Counted from the first letter of the stretch, positions 18,646 to 27,399 are shown. The stretch: DNA of 64,000 bases from Crossiella sp. SN42 (GCF_023897065.1 NZ_JAMHIV010000002.1:62001-126000); one strand, 5' to 3'. Translations and numbers: made by a program. Notes: generated from the sequence alone by a model not told the origin.

Positions 18646-18677
18646 GCGGCCCGGATGTGTGCTGACACCCGGGCCGC
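18646..18677. terminator. bidirectional hairpin between convergent genes
   Basis: GCGGCCCGG (18646-18654) and CCGGGCCGC (18669-18677) form a perfect nine-pair GC stem with a 14-nt loop, whose inner TGTG/CAC bases can extend pairing. It starts six bases after the aminotransferase stop and precedes the 3' end of the convergent sigma-factor gene. Confidence 0.7.
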
Positions 18678-18736
18678 ACCCCAGCGCCGTTTTGCCGCGC
18701 CGGTCTCGGCCCAGCCCCAGCCGTCAGCTCCGGCTC

Positions 18737-20017
18737 TCAGCCCCGGCCGAGGTCGGCGATCTTGCGGGCCAGCAGGGCCCGTTCCTTCTCGTTGCCGCAC
18801 AAGCCGATCGCCCGCGCCAGCTCCGCTCGCGCCTCCTCGGCGCGCCCCAGGCGGGTGAGCAGCTCCCCGCGCACGCTGGGCAGCAGGTGCGAGGTCGGCA
18901 GGGCCTTCGCGGCCACCAGTTCGTCCACGATCGGCAGCGCCGCGGCCGGGCCCTGCGCCATGGAGACCGCGACCGCCCGGTTGAGCTCGACCACCGGCGA
19001 CGGCGCGACCCGGGCGAGCGCTTCGTAGAGCAGCACGATCCGCGCCCAGTTCGTCGCCGCCACCGACTCCGCCACGGCATGGCATTCCGCGATCGCGGCC
19101 TGCACGCCATAGGCGCCGAGCCCGCGGCCGACTCGCTGGGCGCGGGTCAGCGCGGCCCGGCCCCGGCGGATCGCGGCCTGGTCCCAGCGGCCGCGGTTCT
19201 GGTGCTCCAGCAACACCGGTTCGCCGTCCGGGCCGACGCGGGCGGGGAAGCGCGCGGCGGTCAGTTCCAGCAGCGCGAGCAGTCCGAGCACCTCGGGCTC
19301 AGCGGGCATCAGCCGCGCGAGCACCCGCGCCAGGCGCTGGGCCTCGCCTGCCAGGTCGACCCGGATCAGGTCGCTGCCGGAGCTGGCCGAAGACCCCTCG
19401 GTGAAGATCAGGTAGACCACGCTGAGCACCGACCCCAGCCGCTCCGCCCGCTCCCGCCCCGACGGCACCTCGAACGGCACCCGCGCCGCGGCCAGGGTCT
19501 TCTTCGCCCTGGTGATCCGGGCCTGCACGGTCGCGGTCGGCACCAGGAACGCCCTGGCGATCTCGTCGCTGGTCAGGCCACCGACCACGCGCAGGGTCAG
19601 GCTCACCCTGGCCTCCCTGGACAGCACCGGGTGGCAGGAGATGAACATCAGCGCCAGCACGTCGTCGTCGAGCTGGTCCGGATCCCACAGCAGGTCGGTG
19701 CTGTCGGCGGGCTCGCTGCCGGCGTACGCCCCGCCGTCGTCCAGGTCGCGGGCGAAGGCAGCGTACCGGTGGTCGAGCGCGGCGCGCCTGCGGAAGGCGT
19801 CGATGGCCCGGCGCCTGCCCACGGTGAGCAGCCACCCCGCCGGATTGCGCGGCACCCCCTCCCGCGGCCAGCTCACCAACGCCTCGGCCAGCGCCTCCTG
19901 GGCGAGGTCCTCGGCCAGCGCGAAGTCGCCGGTGCCGCGGGCGAGCGCGCCGACGATCCGCGCCGACTCGATCCGCCACACCGCGGCCACCGCCGCCCGC
20001 CCGGTCGGTTCAGCCAT
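18737..20017 (-). CDS. ECF sigma factor with C-terminal helical-repeat extension (ECF42-type)
   Basis: 426 residues, about twice the length of a simple ECF sigma factor. Sigma region 2 is at about 10-80 (LAEDLAQEALAEAL, NPAGWLLTVGRRRAID) and region 4 at about 115-175 (LTLRVVGGLTSDEIARAFLV, QARITRAKKTL). The remaining about 250 residues are helical, TPR-like (ELNRAVAVSMAQGPAAAL, LPSVRGELL). This is the architecture of ECF42 factors, which are encoded next to DGPF/YCII-domain proteins, as here: the partner ends three bases upstream of this ATG. No anti-sigma gene is seen, which is usual for the group; the C-terminal extension is thought to take over control. Confidence 0.92.
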   Translation of the reverse strand: MAEPTGRAAVAAVWRIESARIVGALARGTGDFALAEDLAQEALAEALVSWPREGVPRNPAGWLLTVGRRRAIDAFRRRAALDHRYAAFARDLDDGGAYAGSEPADSTDLLWDPDQLDDDVLALMFISCHPVLSREARVSLTLRVVGGLTSDEIARAFLVPTATVQARITRAKKTLAAARVPFEVPSGRERAERLGSVLSVVYLIFTEGSSASSGSDLIRVDLAGEAQRLARVLARLMPAEPEVLGLLALLELTAARFPARVGPDGEPVLLEHQNRGRWDQAAIRRGRAALTRAQRVGRGLGAYGVQAAIAECHAVAESVAATNWARIVLLYEALARVAPSPVVELNRAVAVSMAQGPAAALPIVDELVAAKALPTSHLLPSVRGELLTRLGRAEEARAELARAIGLCGNEKERALLARKIADLGRG

Positions 20018-20020
20018 CGC

Positions 20021-20437
20021 TCAGAGCTGCCCGGTCGCCTCTCGCCACGCCCGCTCCTTCTGGATCCACACGTTGTCCTGCGGGAACTCCTCGATCGAGG
20101 TGATCCGCCGGATCTCGCACTTGGCCCCCGGCCCGGTCATCGGCGCCCGCCGAGCCCACTCCACGGCTTCCTCCCTGGACGCCACGTTCAAGATCCAGAA
20201 ACCACCGAACAGCTCCTTGGTCTCCCCGTAGGGCCCATCGGTGACCACCGGCGGCTCGGTCGAGTAGTCGACGACCACCCCGTCGGCGGTGTCCAGCCCC
20301 TCGGTCGCGACCAGGACGCCGGCGCGGATCATCTCGTCGGCGAACTTCCCCATCGACTCCATGATCTCGCCGAAGTCGACGTCCTGGTACGCCTGGATGG
20401 TCTCGTCGGTGGCGCGCATGATCAGCATGAACTTCAT
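20021..20437 (-). CDS. YCII/DGPF-domain protein, ECF42 partner
   Basis: 138 residues of the YCII-related fold, beginning MKFMLIMRA and containing the family signature as VTDGPYGETKELFGGFWIL (Tyr where many have Phe). It is the first gene of a two-gene unit with the ECF42-type sigma factor, three bases apart. In such pairs the DGPF protein is a conserved neighbour and probable target; its biochemical activity is not established. Confidence 0.9.
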   Translation of the reverse strand: MKFMLIMRATDETIQAYQDVDFGEIMESMGKFADEMIRAGVLVATEGLDTADGVVVDYSTEPPVVTDGPYGETKELFGGFWILNVASREEAVEWARRAPMTGPGAKCEIRRITSIEEFPQDNVWIQKERAWREATGQL

Positions 20438-20971
20438 GGTGGAACTCCCTGGGTCGGTCGGGGTCCGGTGGGCCCGTTCACTGCTAGGTCGAACGGGGTG
20501 GGCGGGGGATCGACAGGGGGTGGGGATTTTTTGGGGTGGTTTGGAGCGTAGGGCGGGAGTGGTGGATCTGCCGGTGGTCCCTCCCCTCCCGCCCCTTCTC
20601 TCCCCTCCCTTTAAGACGACCGGTCATATTCAGACGACCGGTCATATTCGAGAGCGGCCGCCGTCGACCTGAATATGACCGGTCATCTCAATGTGACCGG
20701 TCGTCTCAACATGACCGGTCGTCTTAAAGGGGGGGCGAGCTGGTGAAGGGGGTGGACGAGAGGGGCGGGCGAGGGGCGGGAGAGGGGTGGGAGAGGGGTG
20801 GATGAGCGGGTTGGGAGAAGAGGGGCGGGACGAGAGGCAGGGCGAGGAAGTGGCAGTGAGCGAGCCGGGAGTGAGCGGGAGCCTGCGCTGGAGACGGAGT
20901 CCTTCCCACCCAAGCCAAGGGGCCCGGACGCATCCCCGCGTCCGGGCCCCCGACCAATCCAGCCGATCCGG
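20438..20971. other. intergenic region with inverted-repeat cluster and G-rich tract
   Basis: 534 bp between the DGPF gene start and the 3' end of the GH3 gene, with no credible coding frame. It contains T- and G-rich DNA just upstream of the DGPF gene (probable promoter, about 20440-20550), a pyrimidine-rich run (about 20578-20610), the five-copy palindrome cluster annotated separately, and a purine/G-rich tract on the plus strand (about 20727-20880) with many GGGG runs. Confidence 0.6.
20607..20731. repeat. nested inverted repeats with five GACCGGTC palindromes
   Basis: The outer arms 20607-20627 and 20711-20731 are exact 21-bp inverted copies. Inside are further arms, so GACCGGTC occurs five times (20618, 20636, 20677, 20695, 20713), each flanked by AT/CGTC-type bases. 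A second pair (about 20632-20649 against 20671-20688) matches with one mismatch. The DNA can form one long or several short hairpins. It lies about 240 bp beyond the stop of the leftward GH3 gene, so it could act as the operon terminator; a protein-binding array is the alternative. Confidence 0.7.
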
Positions 20972-23407
20972 CTACGGAGCCACCACAACCGACCCCTTCA
21001 ACGGCAGCTGCGCCGACGATCCGCCAACCTGCACCGTCCGCACCCCCGCCCCCGTCATCCACCGGTCAGCAGCCGAGTTCCAGTACTTCAACCGCTGCGC
21101 GTCCACCTTCACCGTGACCCGCTTGGTCTCCCCCGGCAGCAGCTCCACCTTCGCGTACCCCGCCAGCGCCTTCTCCGCCTGCGGCGCGCTCACCAGCGGG
21201 CTCGCGCCCAGGTACACCTGCGGCACCTCCTTGCCCTTCCGGATTCCGGTGTTGCGCAAGGAGAAGCTCACCTCCAGACCGTCCGCGACGACCTTGGTCG
21301 CCAGGTCCGTGTAGGTGAACGAGGTGTAGGACAGGCCGTGGCCGAACGGGAACAGGGGCTTGACCTTCTGCTTGTCGTACCAGCGGTAGCCGACCTGGAT
21401 GCCCTCGGTGTACTTCTGCTCGTTGCCGATACCGGGGTAGCGCTCCGGGTTGCCGGCCACCGGGTGGCTGTTCTCGTCCAGCGGGAAGGTCTGGGTGAGC
21501 TTGCCGCTGGGGTTGGTGTCGCCGAACAGCAGTGCCGTGGTGGCCTCGGCGCCGGTCTGGCCGGGGTACCACATGTCCAGCACCGCGGCGGTCTTGTCCA
21601 GCCAGGGCATGGTGATCGACGAACCCGTGTTGAGCACGACCACCGTGTTGGAGTTCGCCTTGGCCACCTCGGTGATCAGCTTGTTCTGGCGGCCGGGCAG
21701 GGACAGGTTGGCCCGGTCGTAGCCCTCCATGCCGTCGTCGTAGGCGAAGACCACCGCGGTGCGGGCGGTCTTGGCGGCCTGCACCGCGGCCACGATCGCG
21801 GCCTCGGCGGCCTCCGGGGTGACCCAGGAGAGCTTGACCGACAGCGAGGACGCCACCGGGGCCGAGCCGGACATGGTGATCTTGTGGGTGCCCGCGGTCA
21901 GGTGGACCACCGCGCTGGTGATCTTGCCGTAGACCTCGCCGGCCTCGATCGGGGTCTGGTTGCCGATCTGCACCGTGGCGAAACCGCCGGTGGCCTCGAT
22001 GGCGATCCGGTAGTCGCCGGTGACCGGCGCGGTCAGGGTGCCCTCGTAGAACTGGCCCGCGGTGCCCGGCTGGAGCACGGTGCCGGTCGGGAACGCCGGG
22101 GTCAGCGTGCCTGCCGGGATCGGCGAGCCGACGAGCTCCTCACCGGCGGAGTAGGTCACCGTGGCGCCCGCTCCGGCGCGGGCGCGGATGGTGTCGATCG
22201 GGGCCTTGGCGCTGTCCGGCACCACGTGCGCGCTGCCCAGGCCGGTGACCTTGGGGTCCTTGGCGCGCGGGCCGATCACCGCGATGCTGGCGCCGTCACC
22301 GGCGAGCAGCGGCAGGGCCTGGTTCTGGTTGCGCAGCAGCACACCACCGGCCTCGGCGACCTGCTGGGTGACCGCGTTGGCGGTGGCCAGGTCGCGGGTC
22401 GGCCGGGGGCGCGGGTTGGCGCCGATGAGGCCGTGCCGGTCCAGCTGGCCGACAATCCTGCTCACCGCTCTGTCCAATGTGGACATCGGGATCTGGCCGT
22501 TCTGCACGGCCTCCTTCAGCTTCTTGCCGAAGTGCAGGCCACCGGGGATGCCGTGTTCGACGCCCTGGCTCCAGTCGATGCCCAGTTCCTGGTCCAGGCC
22601 CTTGCTGATCGAGTCGGTGCTGTGCGTGGCCAGCCAGTCCGACATCACCCAGCCCTGGAAACCCCACTGCTCGCGCAGGATCGAGGTGAGCAGCTCCTGG
22701 TGCCCGCAGGACGGGGTGCCGTTGACCTTGTTGTAGGCGCACATCACCGAGCTGACGCCTGCCTTGACCGAGGCCTCGAACGCGGGCAGCTCGATCTCGC
22801 GCAGGGTCTGCTCATCGACGGTGACGTTGATGTTCTGCCGGTTGTGCTCCTGGTTGTTCGCCGCGTAGTGCTTGGCGGTGGCGATCAGGCCCTGGCTCTG
22901 GATGCCCCTGATCTGCGCGGCCGCGGTGCGCGCGGAGACCAGCGGGTCCTCGCTGAAGGTCTCGAAGTTCCGGCCGGCCTGCGGCACCCTGATGATGTTC
23001 ATCATCGGGCCGAAGACCACATCCTGTTGCAGCGCACGGCCATCGCGGCCCATGACCTCGCCGTACTTGCGGGCCAGCTCGTCGTCGAAGGTGGCGGCGA
23101 GCGCGACCGGCGCCGGCATCGCGGTGGCCGGCTGGTTGTTCAGCCGGATACCCGCGGGGCCGTCGGCGGAGCGGATCTCCGGGATGTTCAGCCGCGGCAC
23201 GCCGGGCAGCGAGCCGACGCTGAACGGGCCGGTGAAGGCGACCGTCCAGTGCACGAACGAGAGCTTCTCGTCCAGGGTCATCTGGGCGACCAGCGGGTGC
23301 GTCCCGGTGCGCCCACTGACCGTTGCCGCGGTGGCCCCGGTGCTCGCCACCAGGGTGGTGGCGGCGGTCAAAGCCAGTGCGGCCAACAGCTTCTTGCTGC
23401 GTCTCAC
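20972..23407 (-). CDS. secreted GH3 beta-glucosidase, DesR/EryBI-like macrolide-reactivating candidate
   Basis: 811 residues from the GTG at 23407, which overlaps the methyltransferase stop (GTGA). Residues 1-28 are a signal peptide (basic start, then LLAALALTAATTLV). The GH3 N-terminal barrel ends with the nucleophile Asp257 in GWVMSDWLATH and contains KHYAANNQE. The second domain is interrupted by a PA14-like insert (about 400-545; GQFYEGTLTAPVTGDYRI). A fibronectin-III-like tail follows (YTSFTYTDL...). DesR and EryBI share this layout and remove, outside the cell, the glucose that the producer adds to inactivate its own macrolide. Coupling to a macrolide sugar gene supports that role; simple glycan degradation is the alternative. 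This is the last gene of the leftward operon. Confidence 0.9.
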   Translation of the reverse strand: MRRSKKLLAALALTAATTLVASTGATAATVSGRTGTHPLVAQMTLDEKLSFVHWTVAFTGPFSVGSLPGVPRLNIPEIRSADGPAGIRLNNQPATAMPAPVALAATFDDELARKYGEVMGRDGRALQQDVVFGPMMNIIRVPQAGRNFETFSEDPLVSARTAAAQIRGIQSQGLIATAKHYAANNQEHNRQNINVTVDEQTLREIELPAFEASVKAGVSSVMCAYNKVNGTPSCGHQELLTSILREQWGFQGWVMSDWLATHSTDSISKGLDQELGIDWSQGVEHGIPGGLHFGKKLKEAVQNGQIPMSTLDRAVSRIVGQLDRHGLIGANPRPRPTRDLATANAVTQQVAEAGGVLLRNQNQALPLLAGDGASIAVIGPRAKDPKVTGLGSAHVVPDSAKAPIDTIRARAGAGATVTYSAGEELVGSPIPAGTLTPAFPTGTVLQPGTAGQFYEGTLTAPVTGDYRIAIEATGGFATVQIGNQTPIEAGEVYGKITSAVVHLTAGTHKITMSGSAPVASSLSVKLSWVTPEAAEAAIVAAVQAAKTARTAVVFAYDDGMEGYDRANLSLPGRQNKLITEVAKANSNTVVVLNTGSSITMPWLDKTAAVLDMWYPGQTGAEATTALLFGDTNPSGKLTQTFPLDENSHPVAGNPERYPGIGNEQKYTEGIQVGYRWYDKQKVKPLFPFGHGLSYTSFTYTDLATKVVADGLEVSFSLRNTGIRKGKEVPQVYLGASPLVSAPQAEKALAGYAKVELLPGETKRVTVKVDAQRLKYWNSAADRWMTGAGVRTVQVGGSSAQLPLKGSVVVAP

Positions 23408-24117
23408 TTCACGACTCCCACGAACAGACCGCGGCCGGACGGGCCGCCTTCGACGAACTCCACGACGCAGCCGGCCCGCTCGAAGGCGGTCTCGTACTGC
23501 TCGCGGGTGAACAGGGTGATGACGTGCGTGTCGGTGAAGTGCTCGATGCCCTTGTCCGGCTCGGCGACCGTGTAGTGCACGTCCATGTGGGTGTAGTCGC
23601 CCTCGCGGCGGGAGTGCGAGACCCTGGCGATGGTGCGGCCGTCCACCCGGACCACGTCGCCGCCGACGTAGCCGTCCAGGAACTTCTCCGGCGTCCACCA
23701 GGGTTCGATCACGATCACGCCGCCGGGCTCGGTGTGCCGGGCGAAGGCGGCCAGCGCGCGGTCCAGCTCGTCCTGGTCGGCCATGTAGCCGATGGAGCTG
23801 AACATGCAGGTGACCGCGTGGAAGGTGCGGCCGAGGTCGAACTCGCGCATGTCGCCCTGGTGCACGGTGACCTCGGGGAAGCGGTCACTGGAGATGCGCA
23901 CCATGGCCTCGGAGAGCTCAAGTCCCTCCACGTGGCCGAAGAGCTCGGTGAACGGGCCGAGGTGCGCGCCGGTGCCGGAGGCCACGTCGAGCAGGTCGGT
24001 CGCGTCCGCCTTGCGCGCGGTGATCAGCCCGTGCACCTGGGCGGCCTCGGCCGGGTAGTCCTTGCCCCGGCCTCGGTAGATGGCGTCGTAGACGTCCGCC
24101 AACTCGGTGTCGTACAT
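23404..24117 (-). CDS. SAM-dependent aminosugar N,N-dimethyltransferase (DesVI/TylM1-like)
   Basis: 237 residues with the SAM site LLDVASGTGAHL (residues 42-53). The closing segments (VEFVEGGPSGRGLFVG) and the internal VVRVDGRTIARVSHS match my recollection of DesVI, which dimethylates the 3-amino group of dTDP-3-amino sugars. AAGGAAA lies just before the ATG at 24117. The upstream glycosyltransferase gene ends eight bases away, and the stop overlaps the GTG of the GH3 gene. With the ketoisomerase and aminotransferase at 17091-18640 it completes a mycaminose-type pathway; a desosamine-type pathway would instead need 4-deoxygenation genes, which are not seen here. Confidence 0.94.
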   Translation of the reverse strand: MYDTELADVYDAIYRGRGKDYPAEAAQVHGLITARKADATDLLDVASGTGAHLGPFTELFGHVEGLELSEAMVRISSDRFPEVTVHQGDMREFDLGRTFHAVTCMFSSIGYMADQDELDRALAAFARHTEPGGVIVIEPWWTPEKFLDGYVGGDVVRVDGRTIARVSHSRREGDYTHMDVHYTVAEPDKGIEHFTDTHVITLFTREQYETAFERAGCVVEFVEGGPSGRGLFVGVVK

Positions 24118-24125
24118 GGGTTTCC

Positions 24126-25400
24126 TTACGCTGAGGGGACCGGGGCACGGTGCTGGGCGACCAGGCGCTCCAGCTCCGGGACGATCTCGTTGGGCTTGGG
24201 GTCGGCGAGCACCTCGCCGCGCAGCCTGGCCGCGCCCTCGCTGAAGGCGGGGTCGGTGAGCAGGCGGATGAGCTTGTCCCGCAGGGCTTGCGCGGTCAGC
24301 TCGGCCGGGCGCACGTACAGGCCGGCGTTGATGCCCTCCAGCTGCTGGGCCTTGAGCACCGCGTCGAACATCTCCGGCAGCAGCAGCTGCGGCACGCCGT
24401 AGAGCATCGCGGTGGCCGCGGTGCCCGCGCCGCCGTGGTGGATGATCGCCGAGCAGGTGGGCATGAGCGCGTGCAGCGGCACGAACTCCACCAGCTTCAG
24501 GTTCTCCGGCACCTCGGTGAGCTCGGCCTGCTGGGCCGCGCTCATGGTGGCGATGATCTCGATGTCCAGGTCGGCCATGGCCGTGACCAGGTCGGTGAAG
24601 GAGACCGAGTCACCGCCCAGGCTCTCCCGCGCGGACACGCCGAGGGTGATGCACACCCTGGGCCGGGAAGGCTTGACCCGCAACCACTCCGGCACCACCG
24701 CGGGCCCGTTGTAGGGCACGTAGCCCATGGGCACGATGGGCTGGCCGACCGGCAGCCGGGTGCTGGCCGGGGTCTGGTCGATCGTCCACTGGCCGCTGAC
24801 CAGCTCCTCGTCGAAGGTGATGCCGAGGCGTTCGCAGGTCCAGCCCAGCCATTCGCCCAGCGGGTCGTCCTGGTGCGGCTCTGGCTGCTGCTCGTGCAGC
24901 TCCAGGAAGCGGTTCCTGGTGCGGGTCAGCACATCCGGACCCCAGAGCAGCCGGGCGTGCGCGGCCCCGCTGGCCCGCGCGGCCAGCGAGCCGGCCCAGG
25001 TGAACGGTTCCCAGATGACCAGGTCCGGCTGCCAGGAACGGGCGAAGGCGACCAGCTTGTCGACCATGGAGTCGTTGTTGGCCAACGAGTAGAACATCGG
25101 CGTCATCATGGTGTACATGCCGAGCATGTAGTCCCAGGTGAGCACCTCCGGCCTGGTCTCGGAGAAGTTGATCTCCGGGTGGTCGGCCTGCTTCTCGCTG
25201 GTGGCCTGCTCGCGGGTCTGGTGGATGACGTGGTCCTCGCCGACCGGGACCGCGGTGAGCCCGGCGTGCGTGATCGCGTCGGTGAGCGCGGGCTGGCTGG
25301 CGATGCGGACCTCGTGGCCCGCGGTGCGCAGCGCCCAGGCCAGCGGCACCATGCTGAAGAAGTGGGTGTTGTGCGCGAAGGAGGTCATGAGCACACGCAT
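24126..25400 (-). CDS. macrolide aminosugar glycosyltransferase (DesVII/TylM2/EryCIII family)
   Basis: 424 residues, GT-B fold. The N-terminus (RVLMTSFAHNTHFFSMVPLAWALR) is the acceptor-side signature of macrolide glycosyltransferases. The C-terminal donor motif is AIIHHGGAGTAATAMLYGVPQ. GGAAGGAG lies just before the ATG at 25400. It should attach the dimethylamino sugar to the macrolactone. Enzymes of this subgroup need a P450-like partner to be active, and such a gene lies immediately upstream (25437-26615). It ends eight bases before the N-methyltransferase gene. Confidence 0.95.
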   Translation of the reverse strand: MRVLMTSFAHNTHFFSMVPLAWALRTAGHEVRIASQPALTDAITHAGLTAVPVGEDHVIHQTREQATSEKQADHPEINFSETRPEVLTWDYMLGMYTMMTPMFYSLANNDSMVDKLVAFARSWQPDLVIWEPFTWAGSLAARASGAAHARLLWGPDVLTRTRNRFLELHEQQPEPHQDDPLGEWLGWTCERLGITFDEELVSGQWTIDQTPASTRLPVGQPIVPMGYVPYNGPAVVPEWLRVKPSRPRVCITLGVSARESLGGDSVSFTDLVTAMADLDIEIIATMSAAQQAELTEVPENLKLVEFVPLHALMPTCSAIIHHGGAGTAATAMLYGVPQLLLPEMFDAVLKAQQLEGINAGLYVRPAELTAQALRDKLIRLLTDPAFSEGAARLRGEVLADPKPNEIVPELERLVAQHRAPVPSA

Positions 25401-25436
25401 CGGCGGCTCCTTCCGGAAGCGGTGGCGGCTAGGACG

Positions 25437-26615
25437 CTAGGCCGTGACGGGCAGGCTGAGTGGGCCGCGCAGGACCGGGGAGCGCCTGCGGCGCAACAGC
25501 TTGCCGGTCTGGCGCAGCTTGGGGGCGTGTTCGGCGAGCACCCGCAGCGCGGTCTCGGCCTGCACCCGCAGCAGCGGGGCCAGCAGTCCACAGTGGAATC
25601 CACCGGTGAAGGCCAGCGGCGCGGGGCCGGGCACCCGGGTCAGCTCGAACTCCTCGGCGTCGGCGTAGAGCCCCGGATCACGGCCTGCGGCCCCGGCGAG
25701 CACCACCAGCTGGCTGTCCTTGGGGATCTCGACGCCGGCGAACTCGGTGTCGGCCAGGGCGACCCTGGTGTGCAGCTGGACCGGGGCGTCGAAGCGCAGG
25801 GTCTCGGTGACCGCGTCGGCGGCCAGGCCGGGGTCGCCGACCAGCTTGGACCACTGCTCGGGGCGGGCCAGCAGCGCGTGCACCGTGTTCACCAGCAGCG
25901 TGGTGCCGATCTCCACCCCGGCGGTGGCGGTGATCACCGCGGCGTGCCGGGCCTCGGGCACCGTGCAGCCCATGTCGGACAACAGCTTCGTCACGTTGGC
26001 CAGTGCGGCCAGCAGGGCCCTGGTCGGGCCGAGCGGCTGCGGGCACACCAGGGAGTCCAGGGTGGGCCGCAGGTCGGCGCACAGGCTGGTGAAGTGCGCG
26101 CGGTCGGCGTCGGGGATGCCGAGCAGGTCGGCGGTGAGGTCCACCGCCAGCGGCGCGGCGAAGTCGGTCACCAGGTCGAACCGGCTGTCCCGCTCGCTGA
26201 CCCGGGCCTCGGCCAGGCGGCGGACGTGCGGTTCGTGGATGTGCACGGCCTGTTCGCTGAGCAGGTTCGCCGCGCGCTCGGTGATCCGGGCGTGCTCGGC
26301 CGCGCCAAGACCGAGGAAGGTCTCATCCAGCGGGAGCACCTGCGGCACCGGCGGTTCGCCGTCGGCCTTGCGCAGGCCCAGCCTCGGGTCGGTGAGGATG
26401 GTGCGGCCCAGGTCGGGGTCGGCGGTGACGAACGCGCCGAGCAGGCTCTGGTGCAGCACACCGCGTTCGCGGACCATGGCGTGGAACGGGGTGGGGTCGT
26501 CGGCCTGGGCGCGCAGGATGAGCGCGTACGGGTCGCCGGTGGTGCCGAAGTGCCACTGGAGCCCACGGGTCATCTGCAGGTGCAGGCCCAGCTGGCTCGG
26601 CGTGCGGTCGGACAT
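25437..26615 (-). CDS. P450-like glycosyltransferase activator lacking the heme cysteine (DesVIII/TylM3/EryCII family)
   Basis: 392 residues with the overall P450 sequence pattern, but the heme-binding loop reads FTGGFHCGLLAPLLR (about 335-349). Aligned with the normal FGxGxHxCxG loop, the cysteine is one residue too early and glycine occupies the ligand position. The I-helix AGxxT is also lost (ATAGVEIGTTLL). This is the known signature of DesVIII/EryCII-type helper proteins, which stabilise and activate the paired glycosyltransferase rather than oxidise. The gene directly precedes that glycosyltransferase gene (36-bp gap). I use the ATG at 26615, which overlaps the thioesterase stop (TGATG) and has AAGGAGG at good spacing; a GTG one codon earlier is possible. 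Confidence 0.93.
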   Translation of the reverse strand: MSDRTPSQLGLHLQMTRGLQWHFGTTGDPYALILRAQADDPTPFHAMVRERGVLHQSLLGAFVTADPDLGRTILTDPRLGLRKADGEPPVPQVLPLDETFLGLGAAEHARITERAANLLSEQAVHIHEPHVRRLAEARVSERDSRFDLVTDFAAPLAVDLTADLLGIPDADRAHFTSLCADLRPTLDSLVCPQPLGPTRALLAALANVTKLLSDMGCTVPEARHAAVITATAGVEIGTTLLVNTVHALLARPEQWSKLVGDPGLAADAVTETLRFDAPVQLHTRVALADTEFAGVEIPKDSQLVVLAGAAGRDPGLYADAEEFELTRVPGPAPLAFTGGFHCGLLAPLLRVQAETALRVLAEHAPKLRQTGKLLRRRRSPVLRGPLSLPVTA

Positions 26616-27385
26616 CACGCCTCCTTGGCGCAGAAGGAGATGAGCTGGTCGGAGATCTCGTTGACGACGTCCGACTGGTGGTGGTTGAGGTAGAAGTGGC
26701 CACCGGGCATGGTGCGCAGCGCGAACTCGCCGCGGGTGTGCTCACCCCAGGTGGTGGCCTCGTCGAGGTTGACCCTGGGGTCCGCCTCGCCGACGATCGC
26801 GGTGATCGGGCAGGACAGCGGCACCCCGCCTTGCCAGCGGTAGGTCTCGGCGGCCTTGTAGTCGCTGCGGATCGCGGGCAGCACCATGCGCAGCAGTTCC
26901 TCATCGCCCAGCAGCGCGGAGTCGGTGCCGGAGAGGCGTTGCAGCTCAGCCACGATGCCGTCGTCGCTCTGCTGGTGCACGCGTTCGTCCCGGTGCCGGG
27001 ACGGGGCGCGGCGGCCGGAGGCGAACAGCGCGGCCGGGACCACGTCGAACTCCTGCTCCAGCAGGGTGGCGACCTCGAAGGCGATGCTCGCGCCCATGCT
27101 GTGCCCGAACAGCGCCAGCGGCTGGTCGGTCCAGGCGAGCAGGGGTTTGACGATCTCCCTGGCGAACTCCTGCACGTTCTCGATCCGCGGGTCCAGCCGC
27201 CGGTCCTGCCGTCCCGGGTACTGCACGGCCAGCACCTCGATGGAGGGGGTGAGCGCGGCCGAGAACGGGTAGTAGTAGCTGGCCGCGCCACCGGCGTGCG
27301 GGAAGCAGGCCAGCCGGACCTTGCTGTCCTCGGTGGGGTGGAATCGGCGCAGCCAGAGGCCGTTGTCGCCGGTGTCTGCTGTCAT
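26615..27385 (-). CDS. type II thioesterase
   Basis: 256 residues from the ATG at 27385 (AGGAA just upstream). Alpha/beta-hydrolase marks are CFPHAGGAASYY (oxyanion region), the nucleophile elbow GHSMG (Ser96), GEADPRV with the acidic residue, and GGHFYLN with the catalytic histidine. Such stand-alone enzymes clear wrongly acylated or decarboxylated carrier domains of modular PKSs. It follows the last PKS gene by 14 bases and overlaps the P450-like gene by one base. Confidence 0.95.
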   Translation of the reverse strand: MTADTGDNGLWLRRFHPTEDSKVRLACFPHAGGAASYYYPFSAALTPSIEVLAVQYPGRQDRRLDPRIENVQEFAREIVKPLLAWTDQPLALFGHSMGASIAFEVATLLEQEFDVVPAALFASGRRAPSRHRDERVHQQSDDGIVAELQRLSGTDSALLGDEELLRMVLPAIRSDYKAAETYRWQGGVPLSCPITAIVGEADPRVNLDEATTWGEHTRGEFALRTMPGGHFYLNHHQSDVVNEISDQLISFCAKEA

Positions 27386-27399
27386 CGTGGTTCCTGTTC

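Noticed and set aside
20651-20667. Adjacent NotI- and SalI-like sites, suggesting vector polylinker contamination
   Set aside because: Both sites are common in GC-rich DNA and sit inside a natural inverted-repeat structure; nothing else vector-like is present.
25437-26615. Reading this gene as a cytochrome P450 monooxygenase
   Set aside because: The heme-ligand cysteine is displaced and the I-helix motif is lost; context with the glycosyltransferase gene indicates the helper family.
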